DNA of 52,523 nt from Candidatus Phocaeicola faecipullorum (GCA_018884025.1 JAHLFB010000249.1:1-52523); one strand, 5' to 3'; positions 7,991-17,680 are shown, counted from the stretch's first letter. The notes: a model not told the origin generated them from the sequence alone. Translations and numbers: made by a program.

Positions 7991-10900
7991 TTATGCCATT
8001 CCTCCATATCTCTGACTGATATAGTTGAATACCGCATCTCGGTAATAGGTGATACTATCGTCAGGATAGCTTTCCGGTAACTCTTGCCAAAGCATATCTC
8101 GTATTGTTACCACAATAGATGCTTTAGTCTCCTGTTTGTCGAATGGATGATCCATTGTCCTTAGCATAGACTTGATTTTTCCCAACAAGTCTTTTGCCAC
8201 ATTTTTCAACTTTTTGATATCATCTTTTGACAAGTCATCTTTAAACAAGACGTCGTATAATGAAAGCTGTTCATCATTTTCAAAACCCTCTCTGATATAT
8301 CGTTTCTCTTCTTCAGTCAGCTCTTCAGTGAGGTGCATCAAATCCTCAAAAGTCTTTTCAATGCTTGCCCTGTTTTGTTCCTTATTATAATTGTTTATTA
8401 TTTCCTGATACTTGTCATAGAAATTTATTCTCGAAGGATTGGCCGAAATCATTTGAGCTATACGTTCCTCCAGTAAATCCTGTATATCTTTCATTACCAG
8501 ATTCTTTTCTTTCCTTCTGGCAAATTCTCTCCTCAGCAGCTCAAAGTCTATCTTGCTTATGTCGAAGCGAGGGTTAGAGTCAGTTTCAGACAAGTTGCCT
8601 GCGGATTCCACTTCCAGATGCTCATCTACAATTCTGTTGATGGCTACGCTCAGGTCTGTTATATCCGCATGTTTACGTTTCTTCTGCAATTCCTTGTATA
8701 TAGCCTCAAGCGCGTCTTTACTCTGTTTCATTTCCGGCGTGATATCGTCACGGTCGAGAAACTTCCATAATCTCAGAAGGATGGTTATGTATGTGCAATA
8801 GCTTTTACGTATTTCAATCGGTTCGCATACGGCGTCTGCTCCTGTTCTCAGCAGCGACAGTTTTGCGAATGCGTCCGCATCAATCATTTCCTTCAGTTCA
8901 AAATTATGCTCTTTCAGAAAAGCCGTGGCTGCCGCTATTGTTTCTGTCACATGGTTTATGAGTTCCTGCTTGTCTATAGTAGGGTCATTGCCTGTATCTC
9001 CACCTTCAGGGCTTGAAGTATAGTCTGCCAATGCCTGGCGCAGAGCCTTGACTATGCCTATATAGTCTATAATCAGACCGTTTTCCTTACCTTCAGCCAC
9101 ACGGTTAGCCCTTGCTATGGTTTGCATCAGGGTGTGTGCTTTCATAGGTTTGTCTATGTACAGACACGACAACGATTTGACATCAAAACCAGTCAGCCAC
9201 ATGGCGCAAACGAATACTACTCTCAAAGGATTATCCGTATTTTTAAAATCCTTGTCAAGTTTGCGTTTTTCCATTTTCTCTCGGTGCGGCAGTATGTCTA
9301 GTCCCCATTTCTGGAAAGTCTGTATTTCATTCTGCTCTTGCGATACTACTACAGCCATTTCCGTCTGCTGCATCCATTCCAGTTTGCGTCTCATCTCCTG
9401 TACTTCCTGCTGATATTTGCACTTGTTGATTTCGTCAGCCAGTGCTTTTATCTCTTTCTGCCAGTAATCCTGCACATAGTTGTACATACGCACGCAAGTA
9501 ACCTTGTTATAGCATACCACCATAGCCTTGCCCGAAGTCCACAAGTCACTATAGTGGCGCACAAAATCCTGTGCTACTATTTTCAGACGTTTAGGCGCAG
9601 TCAGCAAGTGTACTTCTTTGGCGAATTCGCGTTCCAGTTTTGCCTGTTGCGAGGCATCCATTTCTCCGGCCTGTTCCAGTGCCGCAGCTATTTCTTCGTT
9701 TATTTCAGGGTTTTTCAGATTTTCAAGCCTTTCGCCACGGTTTTCGTAATACAACGGTACTGTTGCTTTATCATCCACGGCACGTTTGAAGTCATATATA
9801 CTTACATATCCACCGAATGTTCTGGCTGTAATGTTGTCGTCCCTCAGCAGAGGAGTACCTGTAAATCCAATGCGGTTGGCTGTAGGCAACAGACGCATAA
9901 GATTTTCTGCGAAAACACCGTTCTGTGTGCGATGTGCCTCGTCGCTCATTACTATTATGTCATGGTCCGGATAAATAGGCTCGGCATTGGGATTGTTGAA
10001 TTTCTGAATCAGCGAGAAAATAAAAGAAGGATTACCTTTCAGTCTGTCTATCAGGTCTTTTCCACTGCTCGCTATAAAGTTTTGTGCCTTCACGGAACCC
10101 AGCATCCCGCAGTTCTCAAAAGTATCGCTTATCTGATTGTTCAGTTCTTCACGGTCTGTCAGGACAACTATTGTTGGCGAGCCTTCAAACTTACGTCTGA
10201 TTTTTCGTGCGAGGAACAGCATAGAGTAACTTTTTCCGCTACCTTGTGTATGCCAGAAAACTCCCAGTTTACCATTGACGTATTCACGTTGTTTATACAT
10301 TTCAATAGCCTGGTTCACTCCCAGATACTGATGGTTGCGTGCCAGAATCTTTACAGTCTTTCCGTCGGAATGGTCATAAAGAATGAAGTTTTCCAGCAAG
10401 TCCATGAAATTCTCTTTCTTGCATATACCTCTTAACATTGTCGGAAGTTCTATATTTCCGTTGTCAAGTTCTGTCAGTCGTTTCCATTCGTGGAAGAACT
10501 CCCATTTTGAGTCTATTGTTCCCACACGTGCTTCCAGCCCGTTACTGAACATTATGAAAGCGTTATGATAGAACAGTTGCGGTATGGTGTCCAGATAGTC
10601 ACGGTAATTCTGGTTAAAGGCATTTTCTACCTCAACATTGTGATTTTTCAGCTCTACAAACAGTAGTGGAATGCCGTTTACGAATCCCACTATGTCAGCT
10701 CTGCGGCGATATAGCGCTCCATGCACCCATAGTTCCCTCACGCAAAGGAAATCATTATTGCCCGGAGTATCGAAATCCATTATTCTAGCCTTTATCTCTT
10801 CCGATGTTCCGTCCGGTTTCACCCGTGTCACAGGTATTCCGTCGCGTATATACTGATATTTCTGTTCGTTTATCTGCATCAGGGTCTGACTGCTCATACG

Positions 10901-11143
10901 TTCCGTCATTCTCTCCGTAGCCTCAATTATCTGTTTGTCCGAAATCCACGGATTGAGTTTTCTCAGTGCATTGCGGAACCGTGCGCCGAGCAACACCTCA
11001 TGGTAGCTGTTACGCCCAAGAGTGCCGTCCTTTCCCAGTACTTCATTGTCGTAGGCATAGACGGAAGTCCAGCCAAGTTCATTTTCCAATAACTCGGCTG
11101 CACTTTTCTGTATGAGTCTGTCTTCGCTGTAGTCTGTTGACAT
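7991..11143 (-). CDS. hsdR: Type I restriction endonuclease subunit R (HsdR)
   Basis: 1050 residues, full length for HsdR. The N-terminal nuclease domain carries a PD-(D/E)xK-type core: Asp150 in RRADIVGF and Glu164-Leu-Lys166 in LFVELKN. The SF2 translocase follows, with Walker A HTQGSGKS (298-305), the DEAH box in MSDEAHR (401-404) and a helicase motif VI-like TIARANRVAEG. The C-terminal region is helical and would bind the methylase core. It cuts unmethylated DNA at a distance after ATP-driven translocation, as part of HsdR2M2S. It is the last gene of the leftward operon, 10 bp after the ptuB-like gene, and ends just before the hairpin array at 7907-7983. Confidence 0.96.
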   Translation of the reverse strand: MSTDYSEDRLIQKSAAELLENELGWTSVYAYDNEVLGKDGTLGRNSYHEVLLGARFRNALRKLNPWISDKQIIEATERMTERMSSQTLMQINEQKYQYIRDGIPVTRVKPDGTSEEIKARIMDFDTPGNNDFLCVRELWVHGALYRRRADIVGFVNGIPLLFVELKNHNVEVENAFNQNYRDYLDTIPQLFYHNAFIMFSNGLEARVGTIDSKWEFFHEWKRLTELDNGNIELPTMLRGICKKENFMDLLENFILYDHSDGKTVKILARNHQYLGVNQAIEMYKQREYVNGKLGVFWHTQGSGKSYSMLFLARKIRRKFEGSPTIVVLTDREELNNQISDTFENCGMLGSVKAQNFIASSGKDLIDRLKGNPSFIFSLIQKFNNPNAEPIYPDHDIIVMSDEAHRTQNGVFAENLMRLLPTANRIGFTGTPLLRDDNITARTFGGYVSIYDFKRAVDDKATVPLYYENRGERLENLKNPEINEEIAAALEQAGEMDASQQAKLEREFAKEVHLLTAPKRLKIVAQDFVRHYSDLWTSGKAMVVCYNKVTCVRMYNYVQDYWQKEIKALADEINKCKYQQEVQEMRRKLEWMQQTEMAVVVSQEQNEIQTFQKWGLDILPHREKMEKRKLDKDFKNTDNPLRVVFVCAMWLTGFDVKSLSCLYIDKPMKAHTLMQTIARANRVAEGKENGLIIDYIGIVKALRQALADYTSSPEGGDTGNDPTIDKQELINHVTETIAAATAFLKEHNFELKEMIDADAFAKLSLLRTGADAVCEPIEIRKSYCTYITILLRLWKFLDRDDITPEMKQSKDALEAIYKELQKKRKHADITDLSVAINRIVDEHLEVESAGNLSETDSNPRFDISKIDFELLRREFARRKEKNLVMKDIQDLLEERIAQMISANPSRINFYDKYQEIINNYNKEQNRASIEKTFEDLMHLTEELTEEEKRYIREGFENDEQLSLYDVLFKDDLSKDDIKKLKNVAKDLLGKIKSMLRTMDHPFDKQETKASIVVTIRDMLWQELPESYPDDSITYYRDAVFNYISQRYGGMA

Positions 11144-11153
11144 TGTTACGTTA

Positions 11154-11885
11154 TTATTTGTTTAATAAATGATTTATTGCCCCTGCTATTACAAAACAAA
11201 ATTCAATAAAACTACCATCCTGTTTTCTATTCATAACCAATGTTGCATATTGTTCTAATTCTTCATTTGGAAGTAATGTATTACTGTCATCGAACATAGC
11301 TCCTAGGATAGCATTATATCTTCTATTTTTTAAATAATTACAGTTTAATCCTAAAGTTTTTATATCGGCTTCAGCAAGTATATCATTTCCTTTTACCTCT
11401 CCATTATCCAAATATATAAAATGAGATGCACAATCTTTCTGCAAAGGTGTATAATTCAATTCTTCATTATCTTTTAATTTATCACAATGCCAATATTTTA
11501 TATTGTTTTTCTTATTTCCACCAGCTTCTTTTCTCTCAGTCTCCTCTTCTTGCGTTGGCTTGCAAGACAATAATAAATTTTCATATTCACCAGCAAAATG
11601 TCGATATTTTGATTTAGGCAAAACATGTTCTACTATATATGTAGAATCTTTTATTAACTGACCACAATAACAGCAAATAGAACCTTGATCTTTTAGCATT
11701 GTGCGTTTAAGTTTTTTAAAAGAATCAAAACTCTTTACTGTATCATAAACATGAGATCCTGACATTGTAGGATGAATTGTAGCATCACTTAGATTACATT
11801 TATCTAATTTATTTTTTATTAGTTCTGTTTCGTATGCTATGACATCTATATTTTCATAGCTAAAATCTTTCTCTATATATCTCAT
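11154..11885 (-). CDS. HNH nuclease, PtuB-like (TIGR02646-type) Septu effector
   Basis: 243 residues. The central HNH/zinc motif is clear: CxxC at 71-74 (CCYCGQ), His87 in YIVEHVLPKS, Asn103 in YENLLLSC with Cys108, and HCD at 133-135. This arrangement is that of TIGR02646 proteins, which include PtuB of Septu and the HNH effector of retron Ec78. The start overlaps the end of the ATPase gene by 4 bp, so the pair is translationally coupled as in known Septu systems. Expected role: DNA or RNA cleavage after phage sensing by the ATPase partner. The gene is strongly AT-rich (16 G+C of 60 in 11221-11280). Assignment to Septu is by motif and neighbour, not by search. Confidence 0.8.
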   Translation of the reverse strand: MRYIEKDFSYENIDVIAYETELIKNKLDKCNLSDATIHPTMSGSHVYDTVKSFDSFKKLKRTMLKDQGSICCYCGQLIKDSTYIVEHVLPKSKYRHFAGEYENLLLSCKPTQEEETERKEAGGNKKNNIKYWHCDKLKDNEELNYTPLQKDCASHFIYLDNGEVKGNDILAEADIKTLGLNCNYLKNRRYNAILGAMFDDSNTLLPNEELEQYATLVMNRKQDGSFIEFCFVIAGAINHLLNK

Positions 11886-13228
11886 TTTCCCAATGCTTCT
11901 AGTCTGTTAATAATTGCACGGAGTCTGACTAATATCGGTTGATTCGGATCTGTTTCTTCCTCTAATAAATTAATTTGATAGGATGCTTGATCTAATAATT
12001 TTTTAGATATTAAATCTTTTATTTTTTCAATACGGTTGGCAATTTCAGGGACTCTGCTATCTACCATAGACATCTCTTCAAGAATTAAATTTGCATCTAA
12101 TCCATATGGCTTTAATTCTTTATGAGAATAAATACCATCAGCATATTCCAGTTTGTACACCACATTGATATAATTACCGTTTTCATCTTTTCTTGGCTCA
12201 ACTGACGACATAACCAATGGAGCATGTGTACTAACTATAAACTGAATCTTTGGGAATGTATCTTGTAAAGCTTTCAGTATACGTACTTGTAAAGCCGGAT
12301 GCAGATGTTCATCAATCTCATCAATGATAACAGTGCCATGCGTATGTTTGTAGCATTGGTCACCAAACATAGATTTATTAAGTAAAGCACAACGGAAGGC
12401 AATATCCATCACGATATTCACCAAACGACGATAACCATCGGAAAGTAATGCGGATTCTGATTCGCGTCCGTCAACAAATTTGAAATATACCTTGCCTTCA
12501 TTATGACGTATATCCATATCATTGATGATATTACACCCATTAGAACCTAATGTATCGATAATAGCGTTTCTTACGGAATTGATTTCCTCCTCACCTTTTT
12601 GTGCACCTCTCAGGACAAGTAGTCGTTTTATCCAACACTCAAACAAACCTCTACAATCATAACATTCAAAATAACCAAATGATGGCTTATGATTATATTT
12701 ATTAAATTTATTCTTGTCAAACTTGCGCACAGAATGGATATCTTCCGTAGTAAAACAGGCATAGATAGGCAAAACATTTACTTGTAGAACACTTTTATCT
12801 TCTTGTAGTATATGAGAAGAATGATTACATATAGTAGCATAATCTCTTAATGGCTTTAAACCTGTTGTAAGATTACGAGAATTTTTTTTAGACTTTTTTT
12901 CTATTTTCAGCTCTACATTTGTGTCTAAAGAATAATTGTTTCCAGACTGTGTTTGTATAATGGGATAATCTTGTTTATTGGGGTGAAATATTATTTCAAT
13001 GGGTGATTCTGTAATCCCTGTTTCACGGAAATCGTTATCATCCGCACTTTTCCATACAGTGTTTTCATCGCTATAACCTGAGAAGAAAGTATTAATTACC
13101 AAATTGCAGGCATGCAATAATGAAGTTTTACCGACAGAGTTATCTCCAATCAGTAAATTTATTCCACTACGAAATTCCATACTTTTTTCTTCGTAGCATC
13201 GGAAGTTTTTTATTGTAATATCGTGCAT
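11882..13228 (-). CDS. AAA/RecF-like ATPase, PtuA-like Septu component
   Basis: 448 residues of the ABC/SMC-type ATPase class. Walker A GDNSVGKT (28-35), ABC-signature-like LLSDGYRR (261-268), Walker B IIDEIDEHLHP (301-311) and an H-loop VSTHAPLVM (332-340) are all in place. The C-terminal segment PYGLDANLILEEMSMVDSR and the helices after it are of the type seen in Septu PtuA and retron-associated ATPases. It overlaps the HNH gene by 4 bp. In Septu the ATPase forms an oligomer that holds the nuclease in check until infection; that role is inferred. No reverse transcriptase or msr/msd-like sequence is nearby, so it is not a retron. AT-rich relative to hsdM and hsdR. Confidence 0.82.
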   Translation of the reverse strand: MHDITIKNFRCYEEKSMEFRSGINLLIGDNSVGKTSLLHACNLVINTFFSGYSDENTVWKSADDNDFRETGITESPIEIIFHPNKQDYPIIQTQSGNNYSLDTNVELKIEKKSKKNSRNLTTGLKPLRDYATICNHSSHILQEDKSVLQVNVLPIYACFTTEDIHSVRKFDKNKFNKYNHKPSFGYFECYDCRGLFECWIKRLLVLRGAQKGEEEINSVRNAIIDTLGSNGCNIINDMDIRHNEGKVYFKFVDGRESESALLSDGYRRLVNIVMDIAFRCALLNKSMFGDQCYKHTHGTVIIDEIDEHLHPALQVRILKALQDTFPKIQFIVSTHAPLVMSSVEPRKDENGNYINVVYKLEYADGIYSHKELKPYGLDANLILEEMSMVDSRVPEIANRIEKIKDLISKKLLDQASYQINLLEEETDPNQPILVRLRAIINRLEALGK

Positions 13229-13246
13229 ATTGTTTCTATTTTAGGT

Positions 13247-14443
13247 TTATACTTCTATTTCTCCACTCATTAGTTTGGGAAGCAGGCGGTCGCGGGCTTC
13301 GGTGAGTTTATGTATTTGAGAGGATATATTAATAATCTGTTCTCTTATAGTTTCTCCAAAGATATTATATTTTTGCATAATTTCAATACAAGGAACATTG
13401 ACAAATACTTGATTCAATTTGTTTCGTTGAATATGTTTCATTGTTGATCCTGTTGTAATATTTGAAAATTCAGTTATTGTATAAGATATACTTTGCAATA
13501 CAAATTCTCTTGATATTCCTTCTTTGGGTATAACCTTAAATAAATGTTGATTTAACCATCCATTTTCACCTGTCCAGACAATAACCATCAACGTTGCAGA
13601 CCACGAAAACAGTAAATCTCCTGTAGTCACCAAATATTTCTTAGGAACTCTTTCTCCATTATTTCTTGGAGTGTTAACAGAAATTCCATTACCCATTTCT
13701 TTTATCTTTATGATTGGTAACCCTTTATCTTGCCAATCAGAAGGTTTAAATGCAAATCCATTTATAAAACTTCCTAATTCTGCAATGCTTTTCTTCTCCC
13801 ATCCTTCCGGCACACCATCTACAATCTTAGTATTTTCATGTCCTGGAAAACGTAAATCAATAAACCATTCTTTATAGAGACGTTGTGCTGATTCTTCCAA
13901 TAACTTAATCTGTTTTTGGTAGTTTTCTATCAAGGAATCGTAACGGGAAAGGATTTTAGCAATGTTATTCTGAATACTTTTATTGGGTATTTCTACTTCC
14001 ATATTCAATAAATCACTATTTGCCAAACTGGCACGAGTCGTCATTGAAGAAAATGCTAGAAATTTATTTCTAAATTTTTTTGATCTTAGATAATAACCAA
14101 TATATTCGGGTAAAATATCATCATTTTTAGGGCGTAAACGTTTGGTAAAACCATTAAATGTAGCATTAGGATAATCCTTTAAAGCAACGGAACTCATTCC
14201 TAATTCATCCATAGTTTCACTTGTGCGTGTAATGAAAATATCGCCTCTCATAATAGAAAATGATTCTCTATCTTTATCTGTTGATTGTACCAGCGCTTCT
14301 AATTTATCTGGTAAGAACCAATTATTAAAAACATTCGAAAAAGTCAAAAAAGGATAGCCGCTTTCAAAAAAATCTTTACTCTTTGAAAGCCCATTATGTA
14401 CTGTATATAATTCCCCTAATTTAACCTTCTTCCATTCACTCAT
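13247..14443 (-). CDS. hsdS: Type I restriction-modification specificity subunit (HsdS)
   Basis: 398 residues with the usual two target-recognition domains and two helical spacers. TRD1 starts at WKKVKLGELYTVHNG; the first spacer is around 165-200 (ILSRYDSLIENYQKQIKLLEESAQ). TRD2 begins at PEGWEKKSIAELGSFINGF, and the second spacer ends in the conserved LLPKLMSGEIEV. Each TRD reads half of a bipartite target. It overlaps the fic gene by 4 bp. No second hsdS, inverted hsdS fragment or recombinase is in the operon, so there is no sign of shuffling. It shares the low G+C of the ptuAB-like genes. Confidence 0.94.
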   Translation of the reverse strand: MSEWKKVKLGELYTVHNGLSKSKDFFESGYPFLTFSNVFNNWFLPDKLEALVQSTDKDRESFSIMRGDIFITRTSETMDELGMSSVALKDYPNATFNGFTKRLRPKNDDILPEYIGYYLRSKKFRNKFLAFSSMTTRASLANSDLLNMEVEIPNKSIQNNIAKILSRYDSLIENYQKQIKLLEESAQRLYKEWFIDLRFPGHENTKIVDGVPEGWEKKSIAELGSFINGFAFKPSDWQDKGLPIIKIKEMGNGISVNTPRNNGERVPKKYLVTTGDLLFSWSATLMVIVWTGENGWLNQHLFKVIPKEGISREFVLQSISYTITEFSNITTGSTMKHIQRNKLNQVFVNVPCIEIMQKYNIFGETIREQIINISSQIHKLTEARDRLLPKLMSGEIEV

Positions 14444-15519
14444 ACCTTCTCCTCCTTTCTATTCTCCAAATTTACCACTTCCCAATGTCCGGTCTTATTA
14501 CTACCAACACGCATAATTATACCTGCTTTTCTTAATTCGCCCAAACGGCGTTTAACCGTTGCTTCCGATACACCCAATAATGCTCCATATTCCGCATAAT
14601 TCAGACTGTTATCTTCTTGTATAGCCTTATACAAACGTACTTTTATTGGGTCAGCTGACAGGCCTTTTATCGGGTCAGGATTGATGTTTATCAGGTCAGA
14701 TGCCGGCTTTATCAGGTCAGCGGTCTGCGACTTCTTGTATGCTTCTATTTCTTTGCTTATATTACGTATATGTTCTTCGAACATAAACTCATAAAAAGGA
14801 AGAAGTGTTTCCTGCTCACGTGCGTCTATGAGCGATTGAATATATTCTGCCTTATCTTCTTTTACTACTTTAGAAGGTACAAGGCCGAATTCATATTGCA
14901 AATGGTTCATAACGAGTCTTGACATACGTCCGTTGCCGTCCACCCATGGATGAATGGTGACAAGCTGGAAATGTGCGTCGAAACTGGTCTTGTACATTGA
15001 GATAACATCGTCTGTATTCAGTAGCTCCTTTCTTTTCACGTTGAGATACTGACACAGCTCTTTCAGCTTTTCAGGCACTTTGCGGAAATTCATATAAGAA
15101 CTTCCACCAACTCCGGCTGTAACACCGAGCAGTCTGAGGTCACCTTTTGAAGAATCAAAACTGCCGCTTGCCGTATTGTATTCGCCGCCGGTATTTTTCA
15201 TCACCAATGCCGAAAGCCCTTTAAGCATTTCTACAGAGAAATCCGTATGTGTCATGGCTTGCTTCATTGACTGTTCGTATGCGGCTTTCAGGTCAAGGTT
15301 CATCATCTGTTCCTGAATGCTGCGCCCTTTTGCTGTAATACCCTCGTCGAAAAGCAGCTGATTTTCTATCTCCGTTACTGTACTTCCCTCAATGGCTGTG
15401 GAATGGGTAATAAGAGAGTACAGATAGAATTTGTTGTAGTCTATCTGTTCTGCAATTCCCAGTGTTTTATATTCAACCAGCAGGGAAAGTAAAGTCTTTA
15501 TCTTGTCGTCGAGGCTCAT
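14440..15519 (-). CDS. Fic family protein with C-terminal winged helix
   Basis: 359 residues. The Fic core motif is complete, HPWVDGNGRMSR at 190-201, with catalytic His190. An N-terminal inhibitory motif STAIEG (40-45) matches the (S/T)xxxE(G/N) helix that blocks ATP binding, so the enzyme is probably autoinhibited. The C-terminus (about 285-345) is a winged helix: YAEYGALLGVSEATVKRRLGELRKAGII. Fic enzymes transfer AMP or another nucleotide to protein side chains. It is coupled by 4-bp overlaps to both hsdM and hsdS, so it is made with the methylase; its target might be a subunit of the restriction system or a host protein, but nothing in the sequence tells which. Confidence 0.92.
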   Translation of the reverse strand: MSLDDKIKTLLSLLVEYKTLGIAEQIDYNKFYLYSLITHSTAIEGSTVTEIENQLLFDEGITAKGRSIQEQMMNLDLKAAYEQSMKQAMTHTDFSVEMLKGLSALVMKNTGGEYNTASGSFDSSKGDLRLLGVTAGVGGSSYMNFRKVPEKLKELCQYLNVKRKELLNTDDVISMYKTSFDAHFQLVTIHPWVDGNGRMSRLVMNHLQYEFGLVPSKVVKEDKAEYIQSLIDAREQETLLPFYEFMFEEHIRNISKEIEAYKKSQTADLIKPASDLININPDPIKGLSADPIKVRLYKAIQEDNSLNYAEYGALLGVSEATVKRRLGELRKAGIIMRVGSNKTGHWEVVNLENRKEEKV

Positions 15520-17438
15520 TTCAGTGTCTCCCAGTCCTTTAATATCTTTTTCATCAGAACATTTGCCTCGTCGTGCAGTTTTGCCAGTTCCGTATGAATC
15601 TCATTCATGCGTTCGTGGAAATCCACACCGTCGTTTTCCGTCTCTGCCACACCAACGTAGGCACCCGGAGTAAGCGAATAGTTCTTTTCTTCTATTTCGT
15701 CTATGGTTGCAATCTTGCAGAGCCCGGCTATGTCGTGATACTCGCCGTTGCCGAATTTCTCAGTCAGCCAGTTGTATTCATTGATGACTGTCAGTATTTC
15801 TTCAAGCATCTTGCAGAATGCTTCTCCTGCCAGACGCATAGGCTTGAGTTCACGCTTTTTAAGCTTTCCTTCAGCGGATTTGATGCAAGCCTTGGTCTGT
15901 TCTATCTGTCCGTTCAGATTCTTTGATAATTCTTCATAGTCGTTCCATGAACTGCCTGTCCATGACAGTGATGCGTTGAACTGTACGGCGGTTTCTTCGT
16001 CTAGAACTTCCGTGAAAGGGTGGGATTCTTCCATAATGGAATCTATTGCCTCTCTTATGGCGTCATTGTATTTTGCAATCAGGGCTTTGTATTTTTCAGT
16101 CTCTCCACGATAGAGATATACTATTGCCTGGAGGTTGTGCAACTGCCATTCGGTCCACTCATTCAGGGTGCGGTCCACTACAGTGTAATACTTGCGCGCG
16201 TCGATGAACAACACTTTGTCGCGGTTTTCTTCACGTTTGGCTTTATCGAAAAACCATAGCGAGCATGGAAGGGAGAGGGTATAAAAGAAGTTGTTGCCAA
16301 CGCTTACCATTACATCCACATGTCCTGTCTTTACAAGCTGTTCTCTTATGTCGCGGTCCTTGTTGGAACTGTCTGTTGCCGAGCTTGCCATAACGAAACC
16401 TGCACGTCCGTGCTCGTTCAGGTAGGAATAGAAATAGCTTATCCAAAGATAGTTGGCGTTACCCACTTCCTTCGTCTTGGCATTTACTCCGGGAAGTCCG
16501 AATGGAAGACGTCCGGCGCTAAGAGCCGATTCCGACTTCACCTTATCTACATTGAAAGGAGGATTGGCTATCACATAATCGCATTTGCCCTCAAGGTTGA
16601 AAGCGTCGTGGTAGAATGAATTTGCCTCATCGCCGGAAACAATACGTCCGTTGAGGCCGTGTACAGCCATATTCATCAGACAGAGCTGGGCGTTGTATTC
16701 CACTTTTTCCTGTCCGAAGAATGTCATTTGAGTGTTTGCGTTCATTCCTGCCGCATTGACGAAATCGCCTGTCTGCACAAACATTCCGCCCGATCCGCAT
16801 GCCGGGTCAAGCATGACGCCCTGTTCAGGTTCCAATACGTTGACAAGCATTTTTACCAATGACTTTGGGGTGAAGAACACACCGTCGTCGCTGGCTACTG
16901 CCTTTGCGAACTTGGAAAGGAAATATTCGTAGATGCGTCCGATTATGTCGCCGCCTATTTCGTCTATGGTCTTGTTGTTGAAGATACGGAGCAGTTCGCG
17001 CAACAGTTCGTCCGCGAACATGGTATATGTCTTTGGCAGTACACCCGTGAGCTGTTCGCTTTGTTCTTCCACCAATTGCATGGCATTGTTAACAGCTTCG
17101 CCCAATGAATTTACAGGTTGTCCGTCCTTGTTTTTAAGTCCGACAGATGATATGTTGTCCGGTAGGTTTACAAGGAAGTCGAATTGTGCTTCACGAGGAA
17201 GGTAGAGCGCGCTTTTTGCCTCAAAATCGCTTGGCTCAACAGGCATTATACGTCCTCCGCGTGAAGGCCGGCTTTTGAGTATTTCGGTTTCCACCAGTTT
17301 AAAACGACTGTAGGCATAGCGCAAAAACAGCAATGCCAGAACCGGCATACAGTATTGGCTGCTGGTCAGTTTGCTGCCTTGTCTCAACAAATCGGCAGAC
17401 TCCCAAAGTTCTGATTCAAGTTTTCTTATATTGATCAT
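15516..17438 (-). CDS. hsdM: Type I restriction-modification DNA methyltransferase (HsdM)
   Basis: 640 residues. The N-terminal HsdM helical domain begins at KLESELWESADLLR. The N6-adenine methylase core has the SAM-binding motif DPACGSGGMF (211-220) and catalytic motif NPPF (292-295). A long C-terminal helical part (about 430-640) would pack against HsdS. It is the first gene of the leftward operon, with a 4-bp overlap to fic. A -7 element at 17490-17497 lies about 50 bp upstream. G+C is higher than in hsdS and the ptu genes (28 of 60 in 16681-16740 by hand count). Confidence 0.96.
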   Translation of the reverse strand: MINIRKLESELWESADLLRQGSKLTSSQYCMPVLALLFLRYAYSRFKLVETEILKSRPSRGGRIMPVEPSDFEAKSALYLPREAQFDFLVNLPDNISSVGLKNKDGQPVNSLGEAVNNAMQLVEEQSEQLTGVLPKTYTMFADELLRELLRIFNNKTIDEIGGDIIGRIYEYFLSKFAKAVASDDGVFFTPKSLVKMLVNVLEPEQGVMLDPACGSGGMFVQTGDFVNAAGMNANTQMTFFGQEKVEYNAQLCLMNMAVHGLNGRIVSGDEANSFYHDAFNLEGKCDYVIANPPFNVDKVKSESALSAGRLPFGLPGVNAKTKEVGNANYLWISYFYSYLNEHGRAGFVMASSATDSSNKDRDIREQLVKTGHVDVMVSVGNNFFYTLSLPCSLWFFDKAKREENRDKVLFIDARKYYTVVDRTLNEWTEWQLHNLQAIVYLYRGETEKYKALIAKYNDAIREAIDSIMEESHPFTEVLDEETAVQFNASLSWTGSSWNDYEELSKNLNGQIEQTKACIKSAEGKLKKRELKPMRLAGEAFCKMLEEILTVINEYNWLTEKFGNGEYHDIAGLCKIATIDEIEEKNYSLTPGAYVGVAETENDGVDFHERMNEIHTELAKLHDEANVLMKKILKDWETLK

Positions 17439-17489
17439 ATATATTTATGATGTTGTTTTACTCCGGAATGCAATAATATCTAAATCAGG

Positions 17490-17497
17490 CAAATTTA
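17490..17497 (-). promoter_or_regulatory. -7 promoter element for the restriction operon
   Basis: On the minus strand this reads TAAATTTG, matching TAnnTTTG, giving a leader of about 45 nt before hsdM. No good -33 TTTG is seen. The inverted pair ACCTGT/ACAGGT at about 17513-17532, just upstream, could be an operator. Confidence 0.5.
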
Positions 17498-17542
17498 ATG
17501 AAAAGAACCGAACCTGTAAAATCTGACAGGTAAATTCTGTTT

Positions 17543-17569
17543 TTGCAAGTCGTTTGCAAAGTAATTGCA
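17543..17569. repeat. Weak 11-bp-step TTGCA repeat
   Basis: TTGCA occurs at 17543, 17554 and 17565, exactly 11 bp apart. It resembles the TTTGCAAA units at 7907-7928 at the other end of the restriction operon, so this may be a short or decayed array of the same family. Confidence 0.5.
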
Positions 17570-17680
17570 ATCTGTTATTTCAATGTCTGTCATTTTTATG
17601 TACAGAATGTTTCTATCTGTGGTGTAATTTAAAAGTTGGTTTTCTGCTGTTACAAAATCTGTTTTTTGCCTTCATTTTCT

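Noticed and set aside
9338-10435. 365-codon plus-strand frame inside hsdR
   Set aside because: hsdR is intact with its motifs on the minus strand. The plus-strand product is Cys/Phe/Tyr-rich and matches nothing.
11154-13228. Retron (Ec78-like, which also uses a PtuAB pair)
   Set aside because: No reverse transcriptase gene and no msr/msd-like structured region lie next to the pair.
13247-14443. Phase-variable hsdS
   Set aside because: There is a single complete hsdS with no inverted partial copy and no recombinase in the operon.
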